Origin: Lingula anatina
Taxonomy: Eukaryota; Brachiopoda; Lingulata; Lingulida; Lingulidae
Direction: 5' to 3'
Assembly (NCBI RefSeq): GCF_001039355.2
Contig: NW_019773821.1
Coordinates: forward strand, 3,767 to 42,962
DNA length: 39,196 nt
In this document: piece after piece, positions 22,407 through 33,200 of the stretch
Numbering within the stretch: the first letter of the stretch is position 1
Layout of the letters: each line of letters begins with the position of its first letter
Position numbers and translations under genes: made by a program
Notes under the pieces: generated by a model
What the model was told of the DNA's origin: nothing
The model's database searches: none
What the model saw: only the letters and a program-made list of their open reading frames with translations

Positions 22407-22746
22407 TCATTCCAGGTCAGGAAGATCATCTTCTTCATCCCTGCGGGAATCAGTCTGCTCCGGAGGGAATCGGTCCGTATGCCTCTTCTTCTGATTCTGA
22501 TTCCTCATCAGCTCCGACTGGGTGTTTATATGGGACTAGAGGCGTATTGTCCTCGGCATCCCAGTCAGAGTCCGATGAGTAGACCAATCTTTGGGCTCGT
22601 CTGGGTGGTAGTCTTTGGGCCTCCTGCCTGGCAAGGGACATCAAGTTGTCACCGACGGCATCCCGAATTAATTCCGCATATCAGGCTTGTCTGCGATGGG
22701 TGTTCGTCATTCTTATAAAAATGTACTGCCAAGTCTCGTATAAAGG
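22407..22746 (-). pseudogene. Family X C-terminal fragment (copy A), broken
   Basis: Corresponds to about the last 110 residues of the long family X protein: the CADKPDMRN-like stretch, the Arg/Pro-rich PPRRAQRLVYSS part and the acidic tail ending DDLPDLE and then a stop. It is 5'-truncated exactly where the 37-bp hairpin unit at 22751 begins. A one-base deletion near 22452 shifts the frame before the tail, and a stop interrupts the N-terminal side of the fragment. The paralogous short form starts only about 30 bases downstream of its stop. This is a pseudogene fragment. Confidence 0.7.
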
Positions 22747-22750
22747 TTGT

Positions 22751-22787
22751 GTGACGGGGGCTTCTACGTGTGATAAAAGCGCGTCAC
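22751..22787. repeat. 37-bp hairpin unit, copy 2
   Basis: Identical to 22000-22036. It sits precisely at the breakpoint where the family X copy A sequence is cut off, which suggests that it took part in a recombination or insertion event. Confidence 0.8.
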
Positions 22788-22939
22788 TGTAAAGGGGGGA
22801 AGGGGGCTTTTGGGCAATGTTGTTGAAATAAAAGAAAAAGAAATCAATGTTTGGTAAGAAGGTAAATCATGCGGAAAATAAAACAATAATGACAACCACA
22901 GTCTTTCGTGAAAATTGCATCTAGTCCCTTAGGCTTTCT

Positions 22940-24200
22940 TCAATTCAGATCTGGAAGATCATCAGCGTTATCGTCATCATCTTCCATCCCCGCAGGGATG
23001 AGTTTTGCTCCGGGGGGGATAGGTTCGTAGCTCTCGTCATCTTCCGATGCGGACTCCTCATCGGCTCCGACTGGGTGTTTATATGGGACAACGGGTGTAT
23101 TGTCCTCAGCATCCCAGTCAGAGTCCGATGAGTAAATCAGTCTCTGGGCGGTTCTTCTTAGTGTTGGGGACCGCAGGGTTTCACTGGCGGCACTTTGAAT
23201 GATGGCAGCATATCTTGCCTGTCTTTGAGCGCATTCTCAACGAATTAAGCCAGGCTTTACAAAGCCGGTGACCTAAAAATGGCGGACGTACATGAAAGAA
23301 AAACCGCCTAATCTTTTAATAGTCTCTCCGCCTCCCCACACGTTGTCCCTGCGGGGTACAGTAATTAAATCTCGTCTCCGTTCGCCATGCAGAAGCTACC
23401 TGAGAAATATGTGCGCATGCTCATCAGTTAAACTCGTGGTGAAGAAAGCATGGCGGCTGAAGGCGATCGAAGGAAAAAAGCTCTTCTGTTCTATTATCTT
23501 TGAAAACAGAGACGAAAAAGGAATAATTTGGCCCGTAGAGCAGCAATGAATCGACTATCTACGGAGATAATATCACCAGAGATATTCACGGAAATATTAA
23601 TGTTCGGAGCCGAGATTTAATTACTGTATCCCGCAGGGACGACGTGTGGGGAGGCGTGTGAGAGGCAGAGAGACTATTAAAAGATTAGGCGGTTTTTCTT
23701 TCATGTACGTCCGCCATTTTTAGGTCACCGGCTTTGTAAAGCCTGGCTTAATTCGTTGAGAATGCGCTCTTTGTGATAGGCGTTCGTCGTTGCCGTAGAA
23801 ATGCACTTCCAAGACATTGGTGAAGGTGGCGGCCCTGTCCAGCTGCTCTCTTATGCCTAGATAGCTGCTGGAACTGCACAAGTGAATGCGGGTTCGTTGG
23901 CCTGGCATTGGATCACTCATGCCCTGTTGAAATATAAATATGAGGCCCAAAAGGTCACCAACCGCCTCGTCTGGTCTTGGCATATTATCTCTTCCCAGGA
24001 ATTGGGCTGTTGATTGGGGCATCCAATCATCTACAATTAGCAGATTTGGTCTTCTCTGGCGTACCAAATTGACCATGTCGTAGAGGTTTTCTGTATTTAC
24101 TAAGGTGGTCATGGGGCGGTATCTGACGAGATCCGCGCCCTCAAAGTCGCTGTCTCTGTCCAGTTCCATTCAGCTTTAGTATAGCGGCGGCTAGTATCAA
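22940..24200 (-). pseudogene. Family X long copy split by a transposon
   Basis: The N-terminal half (23769 to about 24169, with remnants up to 24200) encodes GADLVRYRPM, VRQRRPNLLIVDDW, MPQSTAQFLGRDNMPRP and YLGIREQLDRAATF. The C-terminal half (22940-23227) encodes the Arg-rich part and an acidic end DDLPDLN with a stop at 22940-22942. Between them sits the 541-bp element at 23228-23768. The original start codon is ACG at the position of the ATG in the intact copy, and a frame shift follows within about 40 bases, so the gene was also broken at its 5' end. The reading frame that runs into the transposon gains a false C-terminus (RIKPGFTKPVT). Confidence 0.75.
23228..23768. mobile_element. Fold-back DNA transposon inserted in a family X gene
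   Basis: A 541-bp element with inverted arms of about 155 bp. Both ends read AGCGCATTCTCAACGAATTA inward, continuing through GTGACCTAAAAATGGCGGAC and CGCCTAATCTTTTAATAGTC. The arms differ by about 12 extra bases in one arm and a few substitutions. It is flanked by CTTTG on both sides (23223-23227 and 23769-23773). Because the outer bases are themselves complementary, the duplication can also be read as TTT with ends GAGCGC. The centre (from ATG 23450) could encode MAAEGDRRKKALLFYYL, then a stop, then Arg/Lys-rich KQRRKRN. This loosely resembles the N-terminus of PIF/Harbinger transposases, which is an inference only. It is a non-autonomous derivative. Confidence 0.8.
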
Positions 24201-24210
24201 CACTTCCGTG

Positions 24211-24480
24211 ATGAACAACTCCTGTGAAAGGAATTTTATTTTGCTCATACGGACTACAGCAAGTTGAAGATGTGACCCCGATGTCTCTCCCTCATTCTCT
24301 CTTTTCTGTGGCTCGGATACGCTTCTATTTTCCCGATTCGCCGACCAGTCATCGATGATAACGAGGTGAGGACGACGCTGGGCACCAGGTCGGTCATCTT
24401 CTTTAGCATGTCCGTGTTGACTATCGCCATAGGATCATTTTCTTCAGCACAGTGGCTGCTTGTATGAGAACTTCCATGAT
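24211..24480 (-). pseudogene. Family X short form, degenerate copy
   Basis: Aligned with the 79-residue short form (22137-22376), this copy keeps the start region (MEVLIQAATVLKKM), the TDLV segment, and the SASRENR-type 3' part with the downstream AATAAA-bearing flank. An internal deletion removes the segment up to VRYRPM, and a one-base deletion (GGGCACC instead of GGCGCACC) shifts the frame before the IIDDW motif. It is not functional as written. Confidence 0.7.
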
Positions 24481-24484
24481 GATT

Positions 24485-25152
24485 ATGTCTGGTTAAATGG
24501 TATCTGCGTGAGATGAATGAACGGTGCTTTAAAATTATGTATTGCATCAATATACTAGAGATATGACTACATTAGTAAATTGATGAGGTATCATTTAGAT
24601 ATAACTTCTCAGTGAAATAATAACTTGCATTGGAATACGTCTTGTGGACATCTGTGCTCTGATCTAAGTCGGCTGGTTTAATTACAGCTGTCATTTTGCT
24701 AAGCGTCCATTTCAACTACATATAGAAACTTAAGTAAATGTTTAATAGTTTGAAAATACAACATTGATAATAACATGTCTAACTAATTATCCTTCTCATC
24801 GGAGAAGTTCTTTGTCATCAGTCCTTGATATTACATCGACATCATTCATTGCATTTAACAATTTGCTTTGTGCAATTGGTCTGGTAACATTTTCTCAAAA
24901 CTACCCTGGTTCATTCAGTAGCAATAATCTTAATCTTTACGTCAACACAAGATCAAGCATCTGAGTGTTCTTTTGTTTGTAGGGTTTATTCCTCTCAAAA
25001 AGGCGTGTGTGGGTGGGAAGGGGGTATGGTGGCAAATTTGTAGAAAAAAAATCAATGGTGGTGGCGAAAAGTTAGGAGGAAAATAAAATAAGAACAATAA
25101 TGGTAATAATAGTCTTTTCCTTCAAAATCTGACATAGTCCCCCATGTTTATA
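24485..25152. other. Spacer between family X copies
   Basis: AT-rich sequence without a supported gene. The part from about 25010 to 25152 resembles 22796-22940 (GAAGGGGG, a run of A with ATCAATG, GAAAATAAAA, AACAATAATG, TAGTCCC). It is therefore the shared 3' flank of the long family X form. Confidence 0.5.
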
Positions 25153-25663
25153 GTTCATTATTCCAGGTCAGGAAGATCATCTTCTTCCATCCCTGCGGGA
25201 ATTAGTCTTGCTCCGGAGGGAATCGGTCCGCATGCCTCTTCTTCTGTTTCTGATTCCTCATCGGCTCCGACTGGGTGTTTATATGGGACTAGAGGCGTAT
25301 TGTCCTCGGCATCCCAGTCAGAGTAGACCAATCTTTGGGCTCGTCTGGGTGGTTGTCTTGGGGCGTCCTGCCTGGAAAGCGACATCAGGTTGTCACCGGC
25401 GGCAACCNGTTCATTATTCCAGGTCAGGAAGATCATCTTCTTCCATCCCTGCGGGAATTAGTCTTGCTCCGGAGGGAATCGGTCCGCATGCCTCTTCTTC
25501 TGTTTCTGATTCCTCATCGGCTCCGACTGGGTGTTTATATGGGACTAGAGGCGTATTGTCCTCGGCATCCCAGTCAGAGTAGACCAATCTTTGGGCTCGT
25601 CTGGGTGGTTGTCTTGGGGCGTCCTGCCTGGAAAGCGACATCAGGTTGTCACCGGCGGCAACC
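25153..25663. other. Perfect 255-bp duplication around a single N (assembly artefact)
   Basis: Bases 25153-25407 and 25409-25663 appear identical over 255 bp, separated only by N at 25408. Identical contig ends joined by one N are typical of failed overlap merging. The duplicated piece encodes the C-terminal part of the long family X protein, so the extra copy (25153-25407) should not be counted as a biological repeat. Confidence 0.9.
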
Positions 25664-26157
25664 CGAATTGTTTCCGCATATCGGGCATGCCTCTGCGATG
25701 GGTGTTCGTCTATCTTGTAAAAATGTACTGCCAAGTCTCGGGTAAAGGTTTTGGCTCTCTGCAGCTGCTCCCTAATGTCTGGATACGTGTTAGAACAGCA
25801 TAGGTTAATCCGGGTGGTTTGGCCTGGTACCGGGGCACTCATATTTTGGTGGAAGATAAACATGAGGCCTAAGAGGTCACCAACTGCTTTCTCTGGTCTG
25901 GGCATACAGTCCCGTCCGAGGAATTCAGCTGTCGACTGGGGTATCCAATCGTCTATTATAAGTAGGTTGGGCCGTTTCTGGCGCACTAAGTCGACAAGGT
26001 CTGTTAGATATTCTGTATTGACCATGATGGTCATGGGGCGGTATCTGACCAGATCCGCGCCCTCAAAACCTTTCTCTCTTCCAAGTCCCGTATCAATGTA
26101 TTGAAGCATATGCTTCAGTATAGCGACGGCTAATATCAACACTTCCATGATGATCAC
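25414..26157 (-). CDS. Family X long form, 247 residues, function unknown
   Basis: I do not recognise the family. One uninterrupted frame runs from ATG 26157, with no intron needed. Residues 4-17 form a short hydrophobic stretch (MEVLILAVAILKHM). Residues 34-102 contain GADLVRYRPM, an amphipathic LTDLVDLVRQ and the hydrophobic strand NLLIIDDW (64-71), then FLGRDCMPRP and LLGLMFIF. Residues 110-150 include PGQTTRINLCCSNTYPDIRE and DLAVHFYKID. Residues 177-195 are Arg/Pro-rich (PRQPPRRAQR). The last 50 are acidic and end DDLPDLE. A globular domain with a basic linker and an acidic tail is what I infer. The 3' end falls in the duplicated contig end, which does not change the predicted protein. 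It is the only long copy without visible breaks, and its neighbours are broken paralogues and transposons. It may be a multicopy host gene or an ORF of an unknown mobile element. Confidence 0.6.
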   Translation of the reverse strand: MIIMEVLILAVAILKHMLQYIDTGLGREKGFEGADLVRYRPMTIMVNTEYLTDLVDLVRQKRPNLLIIDDWIPQSTAEFLGRDCMPRPEKAVGDLLGLMFIFHQNMSAPVPGQTTRINLCCSNTYPDIREQLQRAKTFTRDLAVHFYKIDEHPSQRHARYAETIRVAAGDNLMSLSRQDAPRQPPRRAQRLVYSDWDAEDNTPLVPYKHPVGADEESETEEEACGPIPSGARLIPAGMEEDDLPDLE

Positions 26158-26576
26158 GTTTGTGTGAAGGGGTATCTGCTGGAGATGAATGATCTTTGGT
26201 AGAAGTTGGGATTTTACCCCAAAAAAATCTGAGGTCAGGACAAAGGCACTTCAGAAAATAATCCGAAGAAGCCGTTTATGGATTCTAATTGTCCTGGATA
26301 AAGCCCTTTTTGGTTGATATGTCTTTGGCCTACTAGGTCAGTCAGATCTGCCAAGTTTTTTCGTTGGCACTCTTCTTTCTTTCTGTCAATATTTTAATGT
26401 TTTTTCTTTCTATCAGTATTTTAATCTTGCCAATACTTAAATTTTGATTTGACTGAAACTGGTCATTTCCTGCAATCGCGGAAGTGCTGGCTAAATATCC
26501 CCTGACAATCAATTCTTCCGCCAATCTTTGATCCTTGTCCGGAATCGCGCAAATAGATATGCATGTAATTTAGAAA
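26158..26576. other. Upstream flank of family X long form; no other gene seen
   Basis: The first 40 bases (GATGATCACG, ATCTGCTGGAGATGAATGA) resemble the sequence upstream of the other family X starts at 24477 and 27097. They probably carry the common 5' UTR or promoter. Two imperfect tandem units of about 26 bp (TTTCTTTCTGTCAATATTTT and TTTCTTTCTATCAGTATTTT) lie at about 26375-26428. Confidence 0.45.
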
Positions 26577-27099
26577 TGGGCTCGAAATACGGAAACCGTA
26601 AGTTGGGATAACGCGATAATATTACCTACCAGGTTCGTGGTCAAAATAGTTACGTGTAAATCGCTATGAAGAAATCCAACGCTGACAACAATAACCAGTT
26701 TCAATCATTTAATATTCTGTGACGGGGGCTTTTACGGATGATAAATGCGCCTTACTGTATAGTTATGAACAACTCTCTTTTTCTGTGAAAGGAATTTTAT
26801 TTTGCTCATACGGACTACATCAAGTTGAAGATGTGACCCCTCAGTCTCTCCTTTCTAAAGCTGGGATACGCTTCTATTTTCCCGACTCGCCGACCAGTCA
26901 TCGATGATAACGAGGTGAGGACGACGCTGGCGCACCAGGTCGGTCATCTCCTTTAGCATGACCGTGTTGACTATCTCCATAGGGCGATACCGGACCATGT
27001 CCGCTCCTTCGAAGTCTCTCACCGAGCTTTAATCCCCATCTATATGATGGATCATGTTCTTCAGCATAGTGGCTGCTAATATCAAAACTTCCATAATGA
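26577..27099 (-). pseudogene. Family X short form plus 3' flank, second copy
   Basis: Repeats 21808-22376 over its whole length with scattered changes. The coding part (27097 down to about 26870) begins MEVLILAATMLKNM, hits an in-frame TAA after HHIDGD, and then continues in the same frame through GADMVRYRPM and LVIIDDWSASRENRSVSQL to a stop. The single early stop makes it a pseudogene unless the stop is a sequencing error. The hairpin unit at 26719-26755 has lost its right arm (CCTTAC instead of CGTCAC). Confidence 0.7.
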
Positions 27100-27193
27100 T
27101 GGCGTAAATTCGATCTGCGAAAGATGAATGAATTGTGCTCGAAAAGTCAGTTTGTTCTTCCGGCAAATTTAACCCTCGCTGATTTGCGTCTCT

Positions 27194-27484
27194 TTATGCT
27201 CTATAATCTTGCACGGGCTGAACCTGTTTTTGGCGGCGTTGGAATAAATTGGACACAGTAGCCCATTTTGAACTTTCGGTGGGTGGGAATCGTGTATGGA
27301 ATTCGTTTTCTATGGCATTTATATTCTGACGCTGATCATCGGCAAGTGTGTCGAACCAATCTAAAGCTGCACCTCGCAATAATAACGGAAAAGAGGCTAT
27401 TTGTTGTCCTTTCTTGGTACAGTACGAAGCATAATTTTTGAAGTGCGATAGCAACTGTTGAATTGTAACGTCTTTTAAAACTTA
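27194..27484 (-). pseudogene. Ty3/gypsy-type retrotransposon gag fragment
   Basis: The minus-strand frame contains SHFKNYASYC, FPLLLRGAALDWFDTL, INAIENEFHTRF and LFQRRQKQVQPVQDY. The block LLRGAALDWFDTL followed by a spaced F..RF and a Q-rich stretch is the core of the retrotransposon gag (capsid) domain of Ty3/gypsy elements. The open frame has no ATG at the right place (the first methionine-like codon is TTG), ends at TAA soon after VQDYRA, and no protease or reverse transcriptase follows. It is a truncated relic. Confidence 0.75.
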
Positions 27485-30295
27485 AACTAAATTCTTACTA
27501 AAATTTGTAACACAAGCGTGGTATAATTACATTACTGAATCCTTCTGCCTTCCATCTGAGAACATTTATACCTTTGCTTCACACTTCTTGTCAATCACCT
27601 TTAAAAATATTCCATTGGCTTAATACAACAGACCAAAACCCTTCTCCCCGAAAAGTGTCATTTAATCTTATGCATCTTGCACTTCACAAGTCTTATGTTC
27701 AAACTTGTAGACTTTTGTAAAAGTCGGGTTTTAATAAGCAGGTTTGCGACTGTGTGATTTTATTTGCTTTAGCAGTAGGATACCCAATAGCAATGTAAGA
27801 ATATAAAGAGAATTGATTTATCAACCCGAATTCTAATTTTCAGATAAGCGTATGCATGTTTTGAGTGTGTGTTCATTACATTTGGCGTCTGCATGTTTCA
27901 CAGCTTTGCTGTCTTTTCATATAAGAATGTATCTCATCTTGTAGTGTCATGTATCGTAAAATGGACATATAAGAATGGACATGTGTATCGTCCGATTACA
28001 AAAAAAAATTACGAATTTTGTTTTGTGTATTTGTGTTGGAGCACCGGCGGTCCGCCCTTGCTCTGTTTGTGAAGTGAAGGTCGGTGTTTTCAAAGGTATT
28101 CCTTATTTAACTTGAGTATTGGTTTGGTCTTATTATTATATTATGTAATATTGTTAAATTATCGACTAAGTTCTGATACAATATAACTTTACTCAAAAGA
28201 TGGTCCTATAATACTTGTATATGTGTAATAGACATACTTTCTGATGTATTATCTGCTAATGAGCGAGTTGCCAGTAAAATAAGGTAATTGATGTTATCAT
28301 AAATCGATTCACTCCAGAGCATAATGATATGACTAATGGATTTAGAAAAGATTAATGGACTAATTTAACATTGTAATATTCTGATGTGAATCGCAATTTG
28401 TAGTTAATTGTATTGTTAGAACACGTCAGTTGTTCCCCGAGTTAAAAGAATATAGCCTATACATTGTAAGTTACAATTGTACTATCAACCATTGTTTGTA
28501 TCGCATTTAATTTGAATTATTTTTTTTTCATATTAAGTGAAATAAAGACAAATATTTTAAGAATGAGGAGCAGTGTTATTTGCATGGGGTGACTTCGTAC
28601 ACCAGAATGCTTGTCTTTATCTTCTTTTTACGTCCAAGAAGCTTTTTTCACAAAGAAATAAGCTTTGGATGCAAAGTTCTGAAGGATTTTTGGGGTCGGT
28701 TTGCCTTCGATACATGTAACTGGCACGCCTGAATGTTTTCTGTCCTCTACTGACCATCACAATTTGGTTTAAAAATTCAGTAAGAAGACCTATAAAAAAT
28801 GAAAGGCAACTCGAGTATACGTTGTATACTAAACTTAGTAATTGACATTCAACTATGCATAACTCGTATGTCAAAAGCGAGTTGCGTCCTTTCTACGCAA
28901 TAAACTGCCTGTCTTTGTTGAAATTACTTTTTATTGTACTATCAAACTGCAAAGATTTCACCCCCGGACTATATGCGAAAGATGGGTCTTAAAATTGTTT
29001 TAAACGAATAATTATTCATACTGTTTATGATTTTGGAACACTGTAAAATGACGTTTTGTAACAATTGAAAAATGCAAGCTTTCTGGTAAATGTGCACAAT
29101 ATATGTAAAATTCAAATTTCCCTGCTTATTTCATTATAAAAATTTTCAGGGCGTACACGTCTATGATATAAAACTATTCTTCTCATGAACTTAATAAAAT
29201 GCCACACGATTGTTTTTTGTTTTTATTTATTCTCAGTTAAAGTAATGATAACAAGTGCGTAAGAACGTGACGCTTCGGAGAGTGGATTTTTAAAGGCGTC
29301 ACAGTTTTCCCTTTGCAAGTTTATAGGGTTTGTGATACCTGTTTTATTTCAAGCTATAGGTGTGGCTTATTGGAAATAAGGTTTCTTGAAATAGAATTTG
29401 ATTGCATTTCTTAATAATTCTCAGAAAATATCAAACGTCATCGCCATTCGTTCAACACTATATTCAAGAAAGTTTTCCGGAGCATTCCATTTTAACTTTT
29501 GTTCATGAGGAATGTAAAAAATTCGGTGGAAATAAGAGCTTTCACCAATAAATATCTATGTCCAGCATAAAAATTAATTAGTTTAAACAGTGTAAACGTG
29601 GTATACCGGTATATCCAAGTTGTACAGAGCTAATCTATTACCAAGCATGTTTTACTATAATACTAAAGATAGGCCTACCTCCTGTGCATTTACTTTAGGG
29701 CTATTCTGTAAATTGTGAACGGTTAACTGTAGAAAGCGTCCAACTTTTTGATGACACAAAATTATCCTTTGAAGTCAATGCATGTTTGTAACCGAAGAGA
29801 AAGTTGTTACGATTTGTTATACAAATGGACAAAATAATGAAGAAAGTTTGAAAACAAAATTGTAATACTTTGCCCAGAACAGATCCAACATAGGTTAGGG
29901 CCTACTGATAAGGCTGGGAGGTGGGGGCGGGGGTGATTCCTTATTTTTTGCTGACAAGAAAGTATTGAAAAGACGACAACATTTCAGGCAAATTCGTAAT
30001 ACTGTGTGAGTAAGTCATTCTTCAATTTTGTTGAGTCCATCATTTCTCTCTGGAAATCCTCCTCCCTCTGTTTCCGCTCCTGCTATGTTTCTATCAAGAG
30101 CAACGGCTCTGAACGTGATTAATATGGTTGAAGACTAATGAAAATACTTTTCATTTTAAATATTGAAGTTAATACATCACGCTGAGTAGGCCTAAGTGGA
30201 AGTTTTGGGTTTGCTAAGAGGCCCCAGCGTGTGAGCTGGAAAGATCTTCACGGCGGTCACCTTGAGGGGGTCGCTATATCTGACCTTGACCTGGG
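27485..30295. other. AT-rich region, no gene seen
   Basis: About 2.8 kb without convincing exons, inverted repeats or recognisable elements. The right part, just below 30296, must include the 3' UTR of the minus-strand coiled-coil gene; the nearest canonical minus-strand AATAAA that I noticed is about 1 kb away near 29222. Confidence 0.5.
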
Positions 30296-33200
30296 TCATC
30301 CCTCCCCTCCCTCCTCACACGCCTGTGATATACTCATCATAGACGCTATCTTTGACGACTTTCTTCTCCTCTGAGGCGTCATCACGGAGCCCCTATTTAT
30401 ATTAAAATGCTTTAAAACATTGGTGAAATCTTTGCTCTTTCGACTTTGCTTTCCACCCATGAGTAACGGCAGGGGTCCAATGGTGCCCGCCACCACCCCG
30501 TTCCGACGGTTGCGAATCCGACTGAAGGTGGAGCCACTGGACGACCTGCGCAAAACGGAGGCGCTGCTGGAGTTCAAGTCACAATCATTACTGTTTGCAG
30601 ACGATCTCCTTTCCGCATCGCTTAGATCCGGATCGGAAGAAATATTACGGAAATAGTTTTCCTCGCACATGGATGCATTTTCGTCAAACTCCGATTCTTC
30701 TGCTAACATTTCCTGATTCTTAGTGTTCAAATTGATGTTGGTTGGAAGACTTTCAGCAGACGCTTCCAGCTCTGGACTGGGAGGCTGCTTATTTGTCCTA
30801 TGCAGACGCTCGAGCCTAGCTAGCACCGCCAGCATTGATTCATTCGGCAGAGACGTGCTCTTCTGTACGGTAGGTGGCTTGTCTGTTTGGGGCGTTAAAA
30901 TGTCCTCCACACTCTTTTGTTTGACAGCACCATTAGCTACGAGGGTAGGGGAAATTTTTGTAGTTGCTAGGAAAGAATCGCCAATCTTATCACTGTCTGT
31001 TGTGCCCTCGTCATCTTCTTGGTCAGATTCTGATACATCTGCTTCACAACTGGGGGACATGTTGCGATTACTGCCAGGTGTGCTGAGTACTGAATAGGCA
31101 GTTTTGACGTCATCCTCATTCTGGACGTCATCAGACACCGTGACGTCATGGTCTTTGCCAGATTGTCCGCTGCATGGAATTATGTTCACAACTGGTAAAC
31201 TTTCATCAAATCGTAATTTTTCTTGTCTGTATCTTTTTGTAAGCCCTCCCTCGTATAACTTCAGCCTGTCAAGCGCAAGTTCATAAAGAATCCTAACGTT
31301 GCTCACCTCAAGGTCCAACTCTTTCAAGTCTGCCTTCGCATAGGTTGCAATATCCATATCATGAATCCGCCTTTTCAAAGAATTTTTTTCATCATTCAGT
31401 TTGTTTGTTCTTTTTGCTAGTTCTACATTATTAGCGCGCACATTGTCTAATTCAGTTTTAATCGTTTCCAACGAATCCTGTAACATTTTTGTCGTCTGCA
31501 AATGCGATTTTTGTACCAGATCTTTCTCCCGCCGGGCACGCTTTGCCATTGTTTCAAAATGGGACGCCTTGCGTTCCAAAGTGTGAACCCGTCGTTTAAA
31601 CAAATCAACCATCCGGTCTACTTGAAGCAGACACCCTTCCTCGCATTTTGCACAGTAGTTCAGTAACTCCTCTTTCCTTTGTTTTTCTCGAAGGAGCTTT
31701 TCGTGAAGCACTTTCACTGTATTTGCAAGTTTGTAAATCTTGCTCTGCTGTTCCTCTTCCAGAAACTCCTCACGGTGTGCGTGCGTATTTGGTGCGTCCA
31801 CGGGCCATAGCGTCATAGAATATGAATACTTTCTCCCTCTGTACTGTGGTGAATGCTCACTATTGAATGAGTCAGTGGAACTGTTCAGGTCTTGCGATTT
31901 GCGCCTTTTCGCTACCTTGAAGAAAGAGCCGATCCTCTCCTTAATTTCTGTGATTTCGCGAAAATCTTCTGCGAAAGAAAAATTCTCGGTGGGCTCCTCA
32001 GAATTGTCGAGAGCTATGGGCACGGTCTTCGCAATTTGCAACTTGCACTCGGTCTGCACGCTCGTCGGACTAGAACACATACTTGGTGCGTCACCTGGAG
32101 AAGAAAACAGTGGTTGTGTCTGGTTGAGAAAGCGCAATGATACGGCACAACTATCACAATCGCATCAATGTACTTGTGCGATTGACTGAAGAAATTTTGA
32201 AAAAAAAAAGACATCATTATGTCTACTTTTGTTAAATGAACCGAAATTGGCATCCTTAAAATTGAACGTGCCATTTCTAACATAGTTTGTCAGTTAAAGT
32301 ATAAGCCTTAATAACATCCTAAAGGTCAAATGGCTGCTGGTATTATAACCACTCTGCATACTGAAACTGACAAACTCCAAATTCATTCAACGACTAAATT
32401 AACGTGAGGCAAACTTGGACAAGTCATTGGAATCCGATTGGATTTTCAAAATTATACAAGGAAAGTAAAAAAAGTCAACACAAAGCCTTTTCCGTAAATA
32501 TGCAGTCGGCCGCCTTAGTTGCCGCTGTTCGTGTCATCTTTGAAAGAGATAAGTACCTAAGGTATAAATTTCAGACTTAGATTTACAAGTTAAAATGCAA
32601 TGCACATTTACTGAAACGCCAACATCCCGCAACCCTTACCTATATCAACGTTATTCCGCAGTGTACTGGGCAGCTCTTGAATACTTGACAAAATGGCTGG
32701 GAAAGTTGGCCTCAGCTGCGTTTCCTGTAAAAAACGAGCACATATTTCATTGCCGAATGTTGCCAAAAGTGACTTATGTAAAACATCATTCTGCTCTTAT
32801 GAAATGGAACGAGGTTGTGGAATCGAAATCACTGGTTTGTTAAAACGAGGGATGGGTGTAAGTAAATACAAGTCCACGGTCTCTTTTATCTCCCTGAAAA
32901 TAAGACATGCGTCTTGTTTGCACAGCTGTTTAACATAGCGCATCGATTTTTCGTGATTATGTCCTAAACTTACATATGTTTGAGAAGCTAAAAAAATACA
33001 ATGCTTATTTTCTCGCCCGTGTGGTTTCTCCCACAGACAGTTTACACTAACAGAGTTGTGGCTCAGATTAAACAACCAAACGAGACTGAATATTTCGACG
33101 GGCTTGTCTGTTTATTGTTTCAACATAAGATTACAAGGTGCTTTAAAGCCAATTACTTTCGGCTCATAAGGTCAAACTAAGAGAGCGATCAATATATATG

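Noticed and set aside
25208-26104. Plus-strand frames opposite family X
   Set aside because: They are antisense shadows of the minus-strand coding sequence and have no motifs or start context of their own.
25414-26157. Assignment of family X to ATPases or SGNH hydrolases from the IIDDW strand
   Set aside because: A hydrophobic strand ending in Asp-Asp is not enough: no P-loop and no GDS or GxND motif is present.
32095-32137. N-terminal extension of the 613-codon minus-strand frame
   Set aside because: The frame opens at TTG, not ATG, and a strong pyrimidine tract plus CAG acceptor lies at 32095. The in-phase exon at 32640-32724 fits the acceptor, so this piece is intron.
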